Below are positions 12,301 to 24,626 of a stretch of DNA of 64,000 nt, piece by piece (the first letter of the stretch is position 1; every line of letters starts with the position of its first letter). The DNA is taken from contig BSWB01000001.1 of assembly GCA_033239125.1 (NCBI GenBank), positions 41,637,501 through 41,701,500 of the forward strand, read 5' to 3'. The translations under genes and the position numbers were made by a program. The notes below the pieces were generated by a model. That model did not search any database and was not told where the DNA came from. It saw nothing but the letters and a program-made list of their open reading frames with translations. The DNA is from Fagopyrum homotropicum (lineage: Eukaryota > Streptophyta > Magnoliopsida > Caryophyllales > Polygonaceae).

Positions 12301-15300
12301 CAATATCTTCTAGGAGTTATAGGAAGCACAGTTGGATGTTTGAAACAAATTTAGGCTAGTGAAGGAACAACGGATGTAATAAAGTATCTTTTAATTGAGT
12401 TACATTGCTACTGCTAGTTGGATATCTCCAACTCTACAATAGGCTTTCAAATTTTGCAAGTTATTTATTGGGAAATACCGGATGGTACCCCTGTGGTTTG
12501 GGTTTTCCGGATTTTGTCTAGAGTTTTTTTTTTAGTTCAGATGGTGCCCTTGTGTTTTAATATTTTCCGAAAAGTGCCCAACTCCGTTTAAATTGTAAAG
12601 GATGTCAACAAAACATAATTTTTTGAAAAAGACTTATGTGTAGCCTCTTTTATTATTTTTTTTATTAGAAAGGAAGTTTTATTCAAAAAAAAATATTTTA
12701 GTTGACGCCCCTTTACAATTTAAACGGAATTGGGCATGTCCGGAAAATATTAAAACACAAGGGCACCATCCGAACTAAAAAAAACCTTTGGGCAAAATCC
12801 GGAAAACCCCAAACCACAAGGGCACCATCCAGAATTTCCCTTATTTATTTGAAGATTCATTTGATAGTTACTTTTTATATGCTGATTTTTTATGCACTTT
12901 TCCCTCTTGTCCTCAGAAACTAAAAATCAGTGGGCTCGTGATGATCCTGCTTTTGTCGTCATCTGTAGTCTCCTTCTAGGTGTTACGACTTTGGCGTATT
13001 GTGCTGCGTAAGTTTCTACTTATATCTACTAGTGAAATTGTGTTGTGCATAAATCATAGTGGCAATGTGTTCCGTGCAAATGAGAAAACCTTCCTGTTTG
13101 CCTTATTTCGCAAAACTAAGGGTCTATTTGTGCAAACTAACTGCTCATTTGGTATTGATATCAAATATATCAGGTATGAGTACGAAGATATGGGCTGAGT
13201 GATATCTTTGTAGTTTTTTTATTTATATCAATATAACACTTGATATAATCTGATATCAAATTCGATATCTTTTTAAGATACCAAATACTAGATATCAATT
13301 TACTATGCATATTATAAGTTTATAACACTAGGGACATTATTTACTTATTAGTTACCACTGGTTATTTATTTGTTAGTTATTGTAGTTAGTTGGTTACTAG
13401 CCGTTCTTTTCCTATTTATTTGCAAGATATATAAAAGCAATAAATACTACGTGAGAAGAGAGACACAAAATTCTACGTGTCACCGATTCATTCTGTTCCA
13501 ATGAAATAGCTGATCCGTAATTTTTTCTTTGCATAATCTCCATACACACCAATCATGACTAAGGACGATTTCATGGAAGAGTCAGGAAGATGTGGAAAGA
13601 AACCCCACCCCTCCCCTCACGATCTAAGTATGAGAGACAATCCAGTAAATAATCACCTAAATCCAACTTAAGGGTGAGAACTATTAGGAATGGGCAAGAG
13701 CAGTTAATTAGTTAGTTATAACTGCAATTTCCTATTTCTTTGTAACATATATAAAAGTAAAAATCCAATGTGAGAAGAGTGACAAATAATTCTCTCTTTC
13801 ACAGATTCATTCTTATTTCACATATACAACACGGATATGGGTGTTTGATATCTAATTATATGTTGATATGGATCCCAAACAAGGTCTAAGTGCTTATAAT
13901 GGATACCAAGTCTGCACAAAATGAACCTTTAGTTCACTTCTCTCCTTAAGGAGCAGTTAAACAGAAGCAGATACCACATATGATGTCATTTGAGATATGT
14001 CAACTAATTAGTTGGTTCCAGCTTCAATCTATTCTGATATAATGTTAGTGAGTTACTTTAGCCTTATAAGTTATTCTCTTTTCCCTTTCCAATTAAAATA
14101 TTGCAGGTATGATCATAGTGCAGGCCATGCTGTATTTGTTGTCATCTCGGTATTGCTGTTCCACTTTCTATTCACTGGAGTTCTGATTGCTACTTGTTGT
14201 TGGTAAGGTTCAGATTTTTTGAAGCAATAACTTTGTGTCCCATATCTGAATTGTGTTATTGTTGCAACAAGTATGATATCTGTATGTGCTTATTCTTAAA
14301 TAAATATTGCAGGAGCATTTATTTCTCCCACAATCATGTTCGAATTCTTGGTTCACGCTATATTATCGCTTACATTATGCAATGATGAGAATTTAGATAC
14401 TTTGATGTTAATATTTTCATACTCACAAGCAATTGGGAGGTGAATTGTTTTATCTTATGTCATTAGTTATTGTGGGAATTAATATAGCTACTTTTCTTTA
14501 TTTGAGAAGTATTACATTTTGCTATGGATTTCAGTCTATTCACTTGTACTGCTTTAGTTTTTGTCTCACAAATGACGACATAAAGATTAATTTTTACTAT
14601 CATGAATTGTTTTATCTTGATTGTAATGTCATAAGCCAATGCTTATGCAGGTTTTTAACAAACAATTATCTCCGAGAAGAGGTTCCAAATAGTCATGTCG
14701 TTGAACAGAGGGTTGAATGGTAAATTATCTTGGTCTTCTCTCTTCTCAGTAGGGGGATACTCATTAAATAGCTACTCAATATCGGAATGCCTTACAGTGG
14801 GCTTTAATATGAATTATGCATCTTTTTGTGCAAGAAGAAATTATTTTACATCTTTGTTTTGTTGGTAAATATTGCAACTATCCTGATGGTATATTCTCCT
14901 GTCAAGGTTGTATGCATTTGATGTGCACTGCAACTCTTTCTTCCCAATGTTCGTTTTGCTTTATGGTAAATCCTCTCCCTTTTTTATTCATCATTTGCTT
15001 CATTGATCGTTATTCAGCAACGTTTATTTACATTTACATTTATGCTGCAGTGATACATTACTTTCTATCACCCCTCCTTTTGGTGCACGGGTTTATACCA
15101 ATTTTGCTATCAAATCTTCTGTTCATGGTAGCAATATCCTACTACCATTATCTGAACTTTCTAGGCTATGATGGTAATCCCTGCTCTCTTTCCCTGACGT
15201 TCTTGGTATATTTTTGTAGATTATGTTCCCAATACTCTTCATTAGGCTCCTTAAGGATTTAAGGAACCAAGGGTGGTTTGAGCACCCCCCTCCAGTTCAT

Positions 15301-15560
15301 ATTCTTTTTGTTGATTTTCCTCTAACTCGCTGTGATGCAGTTCTGCCCTTTTTGGAGAGGACAACCTTCTTCCTATATCCTATTGGCATCTTCATCATCC
15401 TCGCTCCCATCTGTAAGTATTATTACAATGCTGTGTTGAGATATCTATAAGGCGTTAAGAGAGTTAAGGATTTAAGGGTGGTTTGGCTTTGGCAGTAATT
15501 CTGAGTGGCTTCAATCCGTCAAGATATGTAATGAACATCTACTTCAGTCGGCATTTCTGA
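9358..15560 (+). CDS. UNC50: UNC-50 family Golgi membrane protein, 10 coding exons
   Basis: Coding exons: 9358-9456, 10074-10141, 11223-11248, 12917-13007, 14107-14202, 14651-14719, 14907-14965, 15051-15173, 15341-15412, 15496-15560. They sum to 768 nt, 255 codons plus TGA, with every junction GT-AG and in phase. The product starts MLPTVSKGRGASSS and contains the family blocks WQQMDIEYTFWQMFHLCTSP (34-53), QTKNQWARDDPAF, YDHSAGHAVFVVISVLLFHF, NNYLREEVPNSHVVEQRVEW and LPFLERTTFFLYPIG. Five hydrophobic segments are visible (about 75-95, 102-127, 160-180, 184-209, 219-240), as expected for UNC50/GMH1 proteins, multi-pass membrane proteins of the Golgi and inner nuclear membrane linked to trafficking and receptor assembly in animals and yeast. 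Length matches the family (about 250 aa). Exon 3 is a 26-nt microexon. Introns 3 and 4 carry small transposon insertions, but the coding frame is intact. Confidence 0.95.
11351..11565. mobile_element. Probable MITE in UNC50 intron 3
   Basis: The ends TAGGGCCTGTTTGGA and (inverted) TAGGGCCTTTTGGAA bound about 215 bp of AT-rich non-coding DNA. The GGGCCTGTTTGG terminus resembles PIF/Harbinger or hAT-related MITEs. A clean target duplication is not resolved. Confidence 0.45.
12470..12840. mobile_element. Mutator-like MITE with near full-length hairpin, UNC50 intron 3
   Basis: A 371-bp element begins GGGAAATACCGGATGG and ends with the inverted CCATCCAGAATTTCCC. The inverted arms run about 130 bp each and face a short AT-rich loop (about 12605-12700). 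It is flanked by a perfect 9-bp direct repeat TTATTTATT (12461-12469 and 12841-12849), the target-duplication length of Mutator-like elements. It lies 77 bp before exon 4 and shares the gene's transcription, so the pre-mRNA would carry a long hairpin. Confidence 0.85.
13325..13825. repeat. Possible TRIM or Copia remnant, UNC50 intron 4
   Basis: Two diverged direct repeats (about 13375-13500 and 13690-13815) share blocks such as ATATATAAAAG, GTGAGAAGAG and GATTCATTCT, with about 190 bp between them. The arrangement suits a terminal-repeat retrotransposon in miniature or a deleted Copia element. No primer-binding site is evident. The flanks (13118-13320 and 13830-13890) are rich in GATATC and may be an older split MITE. 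Confidence 0.35.
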
Positions 15561-16339
15561 TAGGGAGGCTAATAGTTCTTGTCAAGTAGCACATACATTC
15601 AGCAAGGAAGAAGACTTTTACCCTACCACCGAAGGGTTTGCCTTTTGTTGAAGAAAACCGGCGAGATAGAAGGACTGGTATACCCTTATTTTTAGTTAAT
15701 TTCGAATTGGCTGTTTTGTCCTGGGAGGGCGATATTGTTCTTAAGGACTTACCGGAACAAAGACATTGAATGTAAATGATTTTGCCCTTGCTAATTGTTG
15801 TCCATTCTGGACAGATGTTATGCTTTTTTTGTATGTTTTTTTTTTTTCTTTTTAAGGTGGATTTTTGTTTACCATTTTGGAGCGTACCTTCCTTTTTGTT
15901 CTCGATCAAGTATAAGATGAGCTGTGTGTCAATTGTTTTATTTCACAATCACGCACAACAGATCGTTTTTTTTTTTCAAGAAATACAATTTAGGTGAAGA
16001 ACATTTTGTGCATAGCCTCGTCTGCAAGGCTGTCGTTCTCCGAGTTACCACCGCGAGTCCATTCCTGTCTCCCGAGTTACCACCGCGAGCCCATTCCTGT
16101 CTCCTTGAGCATCATTGCGGAGTTGTTAATCCGTCAACCATCTACCCATCCACTTAGCACCCTTAATAAACAACACTTATCATATATACACCTCTAAGTA
16201 ATCAACTAATCATTTTCAGTTTCTTTAACTCTCAACTTTTCAACGTTTGTACTAAAGTCATTTAATAAAATTTCTTCCTTGGATGGATATCAAGTGACAT
16301 TTTGTAAAAAAAACAAAAAGATTTGTGTGGTCACGTTTA
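15561..16339. other. UNC50 3' region and spacer
   Basis: The first few hundred bases after the stop probably hold the 3' UTR; no canonical AATAAA close to the stop is seen. A short direct duplication (about 16040-16073 and 16074-16105, core CGAGTTACCACCGCGAG) occurs downstream. No gene. Confidence 0.5.
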
Positions 16340-16830
16340 TTGGAATCAACGAGACAACAATAATGTCATCAACTGTATTGTCACAAATTGTGTTGGCACC
16401 AATACACCAAATGTAATGTCATCAACTATATTGTCACCCATTATTTGTCGATAATTGTGCTACCACCATTCCATTGTCACCAACTATATTATCATCGATT
16501 ATATTATCATCAATTATATTTTAATTAATTGTACATTGAACAATTGTATTGTCAATCTTTCATCGATTGTACCATCATCAAATTTATTGTCATCAATTGT
16601 ATTATCAACAATTGTATTGACAACTTGTCATCAATTGTATCATCATATAATGTATTTTCATCAATTGTATCGTCAAAAAATAATGAATTGTCAACACCTA
16701 TGTTGTCGCCAACTGTATTGTGAATTTGTCGTCAATTGTACCGCATCAAATGTAACATCGCCAATTAGATTATCATCGAGAATATAATGCCATCAACCGG
16801 ATTATCACCGACAATCTACTATCATTGGTT
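16340..16830. repeat. Degenerate short tandem repeats
   Basis: The stretch is built from diverged copies of a unit near ATCAATTGTATTGTC (roughly 15-20 bp), more than 20 in number by eye. Open frames within it simply translate the repeat. It looks like a decayed satellite-like array. Confidence 0.7.
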
Positions 16831-17769
16831 ATCCTATGAGCAAAATTTTGGGTTTTTTTTTGCGCTTTTTTAATAAAAATTTTCTTTTTTAGTCAAGGGA
16901 TCAAAAATAAAAAAAATAAAATAAAATAATAAGTTAGTTATAAATTTTCACCGATAACCATAACTACTCAAATTCACTTTGTTCAAGGTTCAAGTAAAGA
17001 GGAAGTAATCTGGTACGACATTATGGAGCATTGTCGTTTTAACACGTGTCACTTCTTCGTCTTCTTCTTTCTTCTTTTTCGGTAACGAGCACTCTTTTCG
17101 TTCAAGTTTGTTTTGTTAGTTCAACTTATATTGTATAAATGATTCGTACATTTTTATAAAAAAAATTCAAAATAATGCATGAACTAATAATATAAAATAT
17201 TTGAATTATAGAATACTCTACTTGAACTAATTGTATAAAATAATTTGAGCCAAGAAATATTATAATAAAAGTGTACAAATAATTGTAGCTATAAAAATTT
17301 GAACTTTAATTATATTAGCTCAAATTTTGGGTATCATTAGTTTGAACATTGTGTTATATTAGTTCATACATTGTATTTTATTAGTTCAAACATGTACAAG
17401 TAAAAATTTGCATAAAAACATAACTAATAAATAGAACAAAACAATACATTAACTAATGATAGAAAATTTAAGCGTCAATAGTATTTGAATGAATTGAACT
17501 AAAATTTTGAATTGACAAAGTAATTGTTACAATATTTTCTCATAAAAATTACAAAAATGTCACCGCGTCCATTCCTTTTCAAATAGACAAAAATTGTCTT
17601 TGTACCTTCTAAATATTACAAATTGGCACCGCATCTCTTTTAAATAGTGAAAGAAAGATCCACGTGTAGTTGGAATTATATGACCAAATTTAAAATGTCA
17701 AGAGGCCTATGATTTTGGGATCTTAAGCTCTTCAATTAGACTCCATCGGGAAAGAAAGTTTAGAGAATT
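16831..17769. other. AT-rich spacer
   Basis: No gene is seen. Motifs such as TTAGTTCAAA and its variants recur between 17110 and 17480 without a clear period. Confidence 0.5.
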
Positions 17770-19110
17770 ATGAAAAAACAAGACAACCTAGTAGCCAGAG
17801 TCCTAAACACAAAGTATTGTCCGCTAAGTTCTTTTATAAATCTCAACATGGAAATCGGCCTAACTATACGCAGAGATCATTATGGGAGGCAAAATGGGTA
17901 ATCAAGAAAGGATGTTATGACAAGTCGAAGATGGTAGCCCTATCCATTAATGGAGGGATGCGTTGATACCTGAAAACATAAGGAAGAAGGCAATTTCCCT
18001 CATAACATAAATGACCCGTCCTAGAGAGTATTTGAGATCGTAGACCAAATGTTTCACACTTGGAATATGGATATCATTTAAAAAAAATACCCTTTAAAAG
18101 ATATAGGATTCTAGTCATACCTCTAAGTGGCAATACCATGGAAGATCGGATATTTTGGTACCTAGCTAAACGGGGCAAATTCACAGTAAAGAGAGCATAC
18201 CATTTGACTAGGTTACGAGAAAAATACCAATGGGTATCCGAGATCCAATGCTCCGAACTTATGTGGTTTGGGGAAGATTTGGTTTGTTAGAGTTAACCCA
18301 AGAGTGAAGATGCATGCCTAAACCATATGCAGTAAACCCTTGCCCACGAATGTTAGACGCTCTTGTAGGATTGAAGGGCATGGGACTAAATGTCCATGTT
18401 GTGGGAGGATGAAGAAACTAATTTGCATTATCTCATGTATTGTAAACACTCCAAGACAGTATGGGATCTCCTAGAGCTGAATACAAACATCTAGGCTAAA
18501 ATGGGGTAGACTAGATACAGATTATCTACTAGTAGCAATGTGAGGGAACTCCCTATGTTTCTTTATGTTATATAGGATATATGGAATATAAGGAATAGAT
18601 AGGTCTTCAAAGGGAACTTTTCCAAAGATATAGTGACAACTGAGAGAGTAAGATCACTTCTCAACGAAGGAGAGAAAGAAACTAAGAAGGCCCCGATGGT
18701 GAAGGAAAGAAATAGAGCATGGTGGAAACTTCCCTTGCAAGAGTTTTTGAAACTCAATGTCGATGCGGCGGCGACGGGGATAGGGGATCGGGTTTTGGAG
18801 CGATGCTTAGAGATGATCGGGGACGGGTCATATTTGCTTTCAATTGAGAAATTCTGGTCAACTATTCTCCTTAACTGGAAAAGGGATAACCCTCTCCAAA
18901 GGTATGCAACTAGTAGCTTCTCATATTGTCAAACACATAAAATTAGAAAGCGATAACCAATTTCTTATTCAAAATTTGGAAGGAAAGTTAGAATGCTATA
19001 TCGAGATCTTTTGTATTGTGCAAGCTTGAGTTGGTACCTCCTTTTGATATTGTTAGATGGCTTTATGTGAGCAGAGAAGGCAATTGTTTAGTCCATGAGA
19101 CCCTTCACAT
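17770..19110 (+). pseudogene. LINE (non-LTR retrotransposon) 3' remnant
   Basis: Around 18130-18230 the frame reads DRIFWYLAKRGKFTVKRAYH, matching the segment before the zinc-binding RT-associated domain of plant LINEs. Downstream (18400-18470) are broken Cys/His-rich codons of that domain. Near 18715-18770 the frame reads RAWWKLPLQEFLKLNVDAAA, the start of the RNase H domain (N-V-D-A-A), then pieces with LESDNQFLIQNLEGK. Stops and frameshifts separate all pieces. The 3' tail appears interrupted after about 19105; LINE-like codons may resume near 19990. It is a dead element. Confidence 0.8.
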
Positions 19111-19117
19111 GAAGGTC

Positions 19118-19187
19118 CGGGGCTCCTAAGCCCCCTCCATGTCATCAATTTGATGACATGGCGGCGAGAGGGGTATAGGAGCCCCGG
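19118..19187. repeat. Inverted repeat (hairpin)
   Basis: CCGGGGCTCCT (19118-19128) pairs with AGGAGCCCCGG (19177-19187), and inside it CCATGTCATCAA (19137-19148) pairs perfectly with TTGATGACATGG (19150-19161). Probably the end of a small DNA element. Confidence 0.8.
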
Positions 19188-19279
19188 GAGTTGACGCTAT
19201 AATAGACGTCGACTCCTAACTCTTTCCGTTGTTTTTTACTTAAAATGACGTTGTTTTGTCTCCTGTTCAGCTCTTGGGA

Positions 19280-19340
19280 GTGCCACATGGCGCGTTGTCA
19301 CTAGCGAAAATCTGTCCAGTGAGAACGCGTCATGTGGCAC
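19280..19340. repeat. Inverted repeat (hairpin)
   Basis: The 23-base arms 19280-19302 and 19318-19340 match at 21 of 23 positions (core GTGCCACATG / CATGTGGCAC) around a 15-base loop. It lies 92 bp after another strong hairpin. Confidence 0.8.
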
Positions 19341-20974
19341 AAGGTTTTAATTAAATTTAAAACCTTATTTCCCGGTTTAGTACTAAGTAAACAAAATTTT
19401 TTTAAAAAAAAATTGAATAGGTTTTAATTTTATCTATTAATGACACCCATTTTGCATATGTTTGGAGAAAAAACAAATATTTTGACCTCTTTAAAAGGAC
19501 GTTAAAGGTTTACGTAATAAATTTTTAGCGTTTTCTAAAACTATTTTTACATAAAATCAAAATTTATGTAACAACATAAGGATTTTATACATTTTTAAAT
19601 TTGTGGTTTTGTTATTTAAAATTATGTATGTTTTTATTATGTTGGTTGTAATTTAAATTTTGTTTCTTTTTTAATAAGTTGGTTGTTATTAAATTTTGTT
19701 ATGTTGGTTGTTATTTAAATTATTTTTTATTAAGTTGTTTTTTATGTAAATTTATTTTGTTAATCGTAAAAAATATTTATAATTTAAATTTTATGGCTAA
19801 TGTTTATTTGTAATAGAATTAGTAATATTATTTAATAATAAATGATATATAATTAATTTATTGAAAATAAATAAAAAAGTAAAAAGTAAAAATAGGAGTC
19901 ATGGGCTCTTTGTTGTGGGGTGAAAATAAGTGAAAAGCTGAATGAGGTTACTAAGTGGACGTGACAGAAACAAAATAGTAGTCACCGGACTCTTTGTTGC
20001 ACATTGTATGAGTTAAGATACTTTAAGCCTTGGTCCGTTGGCGTGACCGCGTGAGGTTCTGGGATATGTTTCTCCCAAACTAGCTAGAGGTTGTAGCCAA
20101 TTATGATATAAGTAATGAGAGTATATAGTCTAGTTTTCATTGCACCTTTAAAAATAAAGAAAAAAAAAAGAATCACTCCAATTAATTGTAATTTATTATT
20201 TTAGAGTATAGAGTCATGCTATTCACGGATAGTCCTAACAATAACTAAATCAATATTTTTAATTGCTAAATTCATAGCATATACTTTTCTTAATTGTTTT
20301 TTTTAAGTTATTTAGCTAATAATGCTTTTTTTTTTGAAGTGAGCATACTAAGTAATAAGTATGCACTTTTTTAATCTTGTTGACAAAGTATGAACTTTTA
20401 TTATTTAAAAAAAAACCAACACCAACAGTGGACCTTGCCAGGAATCGGGCGAACTTGGATCTTCACTCCAATGGAAAATTGCTGGCGAACTCGGATTTGC
20501 GCCGCCCACCTTCTCCTCTCCTTGTCCTTGGCCGGAATTGAGCGTCACTGGATCGAGAAGCCACAACACCGCCAGAAGCACCTTGTGGTAAATCTCGTTT
20601 TCTCTCACACAAGGCCGGGTCTCCAACAACGCGCCACTGCCAAACCCAAATCTTCTCCACCGTCCTCGTTTGTTGTTGTTGTCGCCGTAGAAAAGACCGG
20701 CCGCCCTTTGCCTTTTCCGTAGCCTCCATGCTTGTCGCCACCGTCCATTAGGTTCACTAGAAACCCTAGATCGACGGGGGAAGATGGATACTTGGCTAAT
20801 AACAAAAAGGCTCCTATATTTTGTAATTGCGTTAATAGCCCAATTTTCTGAATTGTAGATTTTGCCCCCAAAAAGATAATTAAAGAAAATGATCCAAAGT
20901 TATAATAGCAGGGAATGACTCAAATTTTCAAAACTCCATAAGGTATATAAAATCGGATAACTAACATTTAGTAA
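19341..20974. other. AT-rich spacer, no supported gene
   Basis: 19341-20390 is AT-rich with a repeated GGCTCTTTGTTG / GGACTCTTTGTTG motif (about 19900 and 19987). 20390-20780 is less AT-rich with open frames on both strands, none of which I recognise; it may be a relic of a first exon or LTR. I see no splice-consistent gene. Confidence 0.45.
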
Positions 20975-21280
20975 GTGAGTGGTGTGAGTACGTGAAGTTG
21001 AGTATATGAAGTAGGGTACGTGAGTAAAGTTGGGTATGTGCAAGTTGGGTACGTGAAGTTGGTACGTGAGAGAAATAGATATGTGAAGTTGAGTACATGA
21101 GTGAAGTTGGGTACGTGAATGAAGTTGGATACGTGAAGTTGAGTATGTGAAATTGGATACATGGATGAAGTTGAGTACATAAATGAAGTTGGGTACGTGG
21201 ATTTGAGTATGTGAAAGTTGGGTATATAAAGTTAAGTAGGTGAAGATAGGTATATAAAAGTTGGGTACGTATTTTTTTTC
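20975..21280. repeat. Short tandem-repeat array
   Basis: Diverged copies of a 14-20 bp unit with core GAAGTTGGGTACGTGA run for about 300 bp. The right part (from 21175) recurs at 45759-45860, at the start of the second duplication unit, so the array marks the left duplication boundary. Confidence 0.85.
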
Positions 21281-21355
21281 CCTTCATAGGATTATTAATA
21301 AATATTATTTAACCAACTAATTAATTAATTTTTCTATTTTTCTTGAATTATTAAT

Positions 21356-21426
21356 TTTTTTTGATGAAAAAGGGATTAAATCTCCGTGTAGAAACGCTTA
21401 TTAGCAAAAAGAAAGCAGTTACATCC
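21356..21426 (-). mobile_element. 5'-truncated LINE 3' end
   Basis: A 71-bp segment has poly(T) at its left, so in minus orientation it ends in poly(A) after the CCTTTTTCATC motif common at plant LINE 3' ends. It is flanked by a 12-bp direct repeat TTGAATTATTAA (21344-21355 and 21427-21438), as expected for target-primed insertion. Confidence 0.7.
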
Positions 21427-23251
21427 TTGAATTATTAAGAAATAATGAGAGAAAGAGGACCCAAAAATTTTTCATTTTGTGAAATGGGCCTCTAATAAAC
21501 TAACTACATAAAATAATTCTGAAAAGTATAAACTAGGCTACTGTGGACATTGAATTGAAAAGAGAGGAGTGCAGGCTTTTTTTTAGATGATTTGATGTTA
21601 ATTTTTTGGGGAGAAAAAACACTACTTACCCAAAAATAGATTACCCAGCAATAGGATTACCCCGAAATACATTACCCAGGAATTTTGAGATTACCCAAAA
21701 ATAGTTTACCCAGGAAGTTTGACTGTTTTAGATTACCCAAAATACATTGCCCAGGAAGATGAGAAGTTTCAACTTACCCCGAAATCCATTACCCATGAAG
21801 ATGAGAAGTTGGAGATTATCCATGTATACAAACAAACACTATATACCCACAAATAGAAAATATAAACAAACACTGCTTACCCACAAATAGAACAAGAAGT
21901 TTCAGTGTTTTAGATTCACAAAAAGAAGAGATGAGAAGTTTTAGATTACCCATAAATACATCAGTCCGGCTCCCATGAAGTTGAAAATCAACTACATGGT
22001 GAAGTTCAACCAATCTCCACCCTTAATTAAAATAGAGGGTTGAGATTAATTTGAAATTAATTTTAATTAAACAAAAGGAAAGCATATCTCTCCACGTTTA
22101 GTTCATATCTCTCCAAAGCAAAAAAGGAAGGAGGAAGCAGACGGGTTCATATCGCTCCAAAGCGAAAGAGGAACGAGGAACTCAAGTTACACAAATTATC
22201 TGGCGCCATGCAGTTTGATGAAGAAGTCATTAACACTATTGGTAAGCATATCTCTCCAAATAAACATCTTCTTCCCCTCTTTTTATGAATTCTAAATTCG
22301 AATTAGGTTTAGTTGCAGCATCCTCTTCTTTCCTCCTTCTAAACTCGATTTGTAGAGCTTTATCTGGTTGATTTGAACTGATGTGGAGGAACAAAGGGTG
22401 CCAAACTGATTACGGTTTACATTGAGAATGATGCATATCAACTGTTCGATATAATGTCTAATAGAACTAAAAAGTCTATCTTTATATTCATTAGTTATAA
22501 TTTTTTTGCTATGTGATCTTCGATCTTTGTCTCATCCTTGTTTGTTGTAGGCAACAATTCATCGTGTAACAGAAGTAATTATCCCTCATAAGTTGTTCCT
22601 TTGAATTTTGTATAAACAGATGAAATGCAAATATATGATATGCACATTATCTGCCAATGGCGACCCATTTCTTCCCTTCTTTATTGTTTCATATGATGTT
22701 TTTTTTTTACCTTGTTAACATCTAAAAAAGAAGAACAAAACTTCTCATTTCTACCATTGAGAAGTTCTAATGCAACTTGAGTTACAAGAGCCGATACTCT
22801 TTTGTTGGTTCTATCTTAGGCACGTGGATGGTGGTTGCTAGAAGAATCCATATTTGAAATTCTGAATCTAGAATTAAATGGTTAGGGTGTGTTAAGAGTC
22901 TAACTGAATTGTCAAGTTGGTGACCTAAGCAAGTAGCAATAAAGGCATTAGGCCATCTCTCATTATCCAATTTCCAGTTTGTGAATTAGACTGATGCCTT
23001 ATGCGCTTAGGAAGTGTTCTCCTTCTCTGATGTTGGTCTTTGGATTGTTGTTCTCGTTAGGATCATTATTCTATCTTTTTTTTAGCAGCTAATTCCATTA
23101 TCTTTTGTGAGATTAGATTGTCTATTAATATTGTTGACCGTGTGTGTGATCAGTTTGTGGTTGTGCTTGAGAGACTAATGTCTTTGGAGTGTTGTTCTCG
23201 TTATTATGTATGTTAATTTCATTGCATATACACGAGTAAATTATTTTTTTC

Positions 23252-23322
23252 AGCCTATTAGCTCAAATGGAAGAGCAATGTGCTTACGCACAGAGATATA
23301 GGTTTGAATCCTATATAGGCTA
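23252..23322 (+). other. tRNA-like sequence (left arm)
   Basis: 71 nt can fold with a perfect 7-bp acceptor stem (AGCCTAT / ATAGGCT), a D arm GCTC-AAATGGAA-GAGC and a T arm ATAGG-TTTGAAT-CCTAT. Internal promoter boxes are recognisable (TAGCTCAAATGG and GGTTTGAATCC). The anticodon region (TGTGCTTACGCACA) is one or two bases short of a standard 5-bp stem with 7-base loop, so an amino-acid identity cannot be given; it is probably a tRNA pseudogene or a tRNA-derived part of the element. Confidence 0.6.
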
Positions 23323-24626
23323 ATTTTTGTGATGTTATGTGTCTTTAGTTCCATTTTGCAGCCTTGAGTACACTACTATACGTGATGAGAAGACATCGGT
23401 AAATACATTTAAGAGCATAAACAGTATCTACAGAGCATTCACTCCAGCTACTGTGTTGAGCCTCCCATGAAATTGAACACATAAATTGCAAAAATCACTA
23501 TTATTACAACGTAGAGAAAATGATGGTAGAGGAATGACCCTAAATTGTAACAATCATTGTTCAGTTTCAAACAAAAAAATTCCTAAAGAGAACATAGCAC
23601 CTAAAAGCCATGGAGCAATCCGTTCTTCAAATGCCTAGCCAGTATCAATCCATCTTTAATACTTTAAGTTGGGCATAGACAGTCAACAACTCATCTATTT
23701 AGGAAAGGGACACCAGAACTAAAGAAGTAAATACACAACCTGTATTTGTGATCCTGGAAATGGTTTTTTTTTCTTCTTCTCCTATACAGAAATAACAATC
23801 ACAGTTGACTAACCACACAATATCCATCTATGGACTCGCTTTCTACATGTTTTCACATGAATATATAGATTAACATGAATGCACACAGGATATTGAATGT
23901 AGCAATTTCTCAGAATGAAAACCTATTTAATTATTGTTTCCATCATTATTGCCTATGAAGATGAGGCAAAGCAAGACGGGCAATTTTGAAAGCACCAGGC
24001 TAACATGTAAATGCAATGTCTGCTTTTTGAAGTTTAAGTTTTAATAATCAAGGAAATCAAAAGCAAGACGGGCAATCACTATTCCGCTGAAAAATTCTCA
24101 AAACTAGATGTATGCACTTTATGCAAAAAGTACATTATTGATGAACTTGGTTATAAAGTTCCAATATTCAAAAATTTTGAGCTACTGAAATGCCACAATC
24201 ATCAATAGAACCAGCTTATGAATTTTTTTTTTATGCATAGTTGTTGCATCTTTATTGTTCATAATAACAAGGCACATGAGTACTGACTTACCAGTCCGTC
24301 GATCACAAATTCCAGGCACCCCAGGCTGGTGGTCAGTTGGATATGTAATCAAATTTAACATACATAATAACGAGAACCTAAATAGAATGACCCTAAATTG
24401 TAACAATCACTATTACAGCATTGAGAAAATGATGGTAGAGGAGTGACCCTAAATTGTAACAATTATGTATTCAGTTTCATGGGAGGCTCAACACAGTAGC
24501 TGGAGTAAATGCTCTGTAGATATTGTTCATGCTCTCTTAAATGTATTTATCGATGCCTTCTCATCACATATAGTAGTGCACTCAAGGCTGCAAAATGGAA
24601 CTAAAGACACATAACATCACAAAAAT

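Noticed and set aside
20961..21287. Minus-strand frame with repeated FTYPTS-like residues
   Set aside because: It is a translation of the tandem array.
23252..23322. Functional tRNA-Val (TAC) gene
   Set aside because: The loop could be read with a TAC anticodon, but the anticodon arm is one or two bases short and does not pair in standard geometry; called tRNA-like only.
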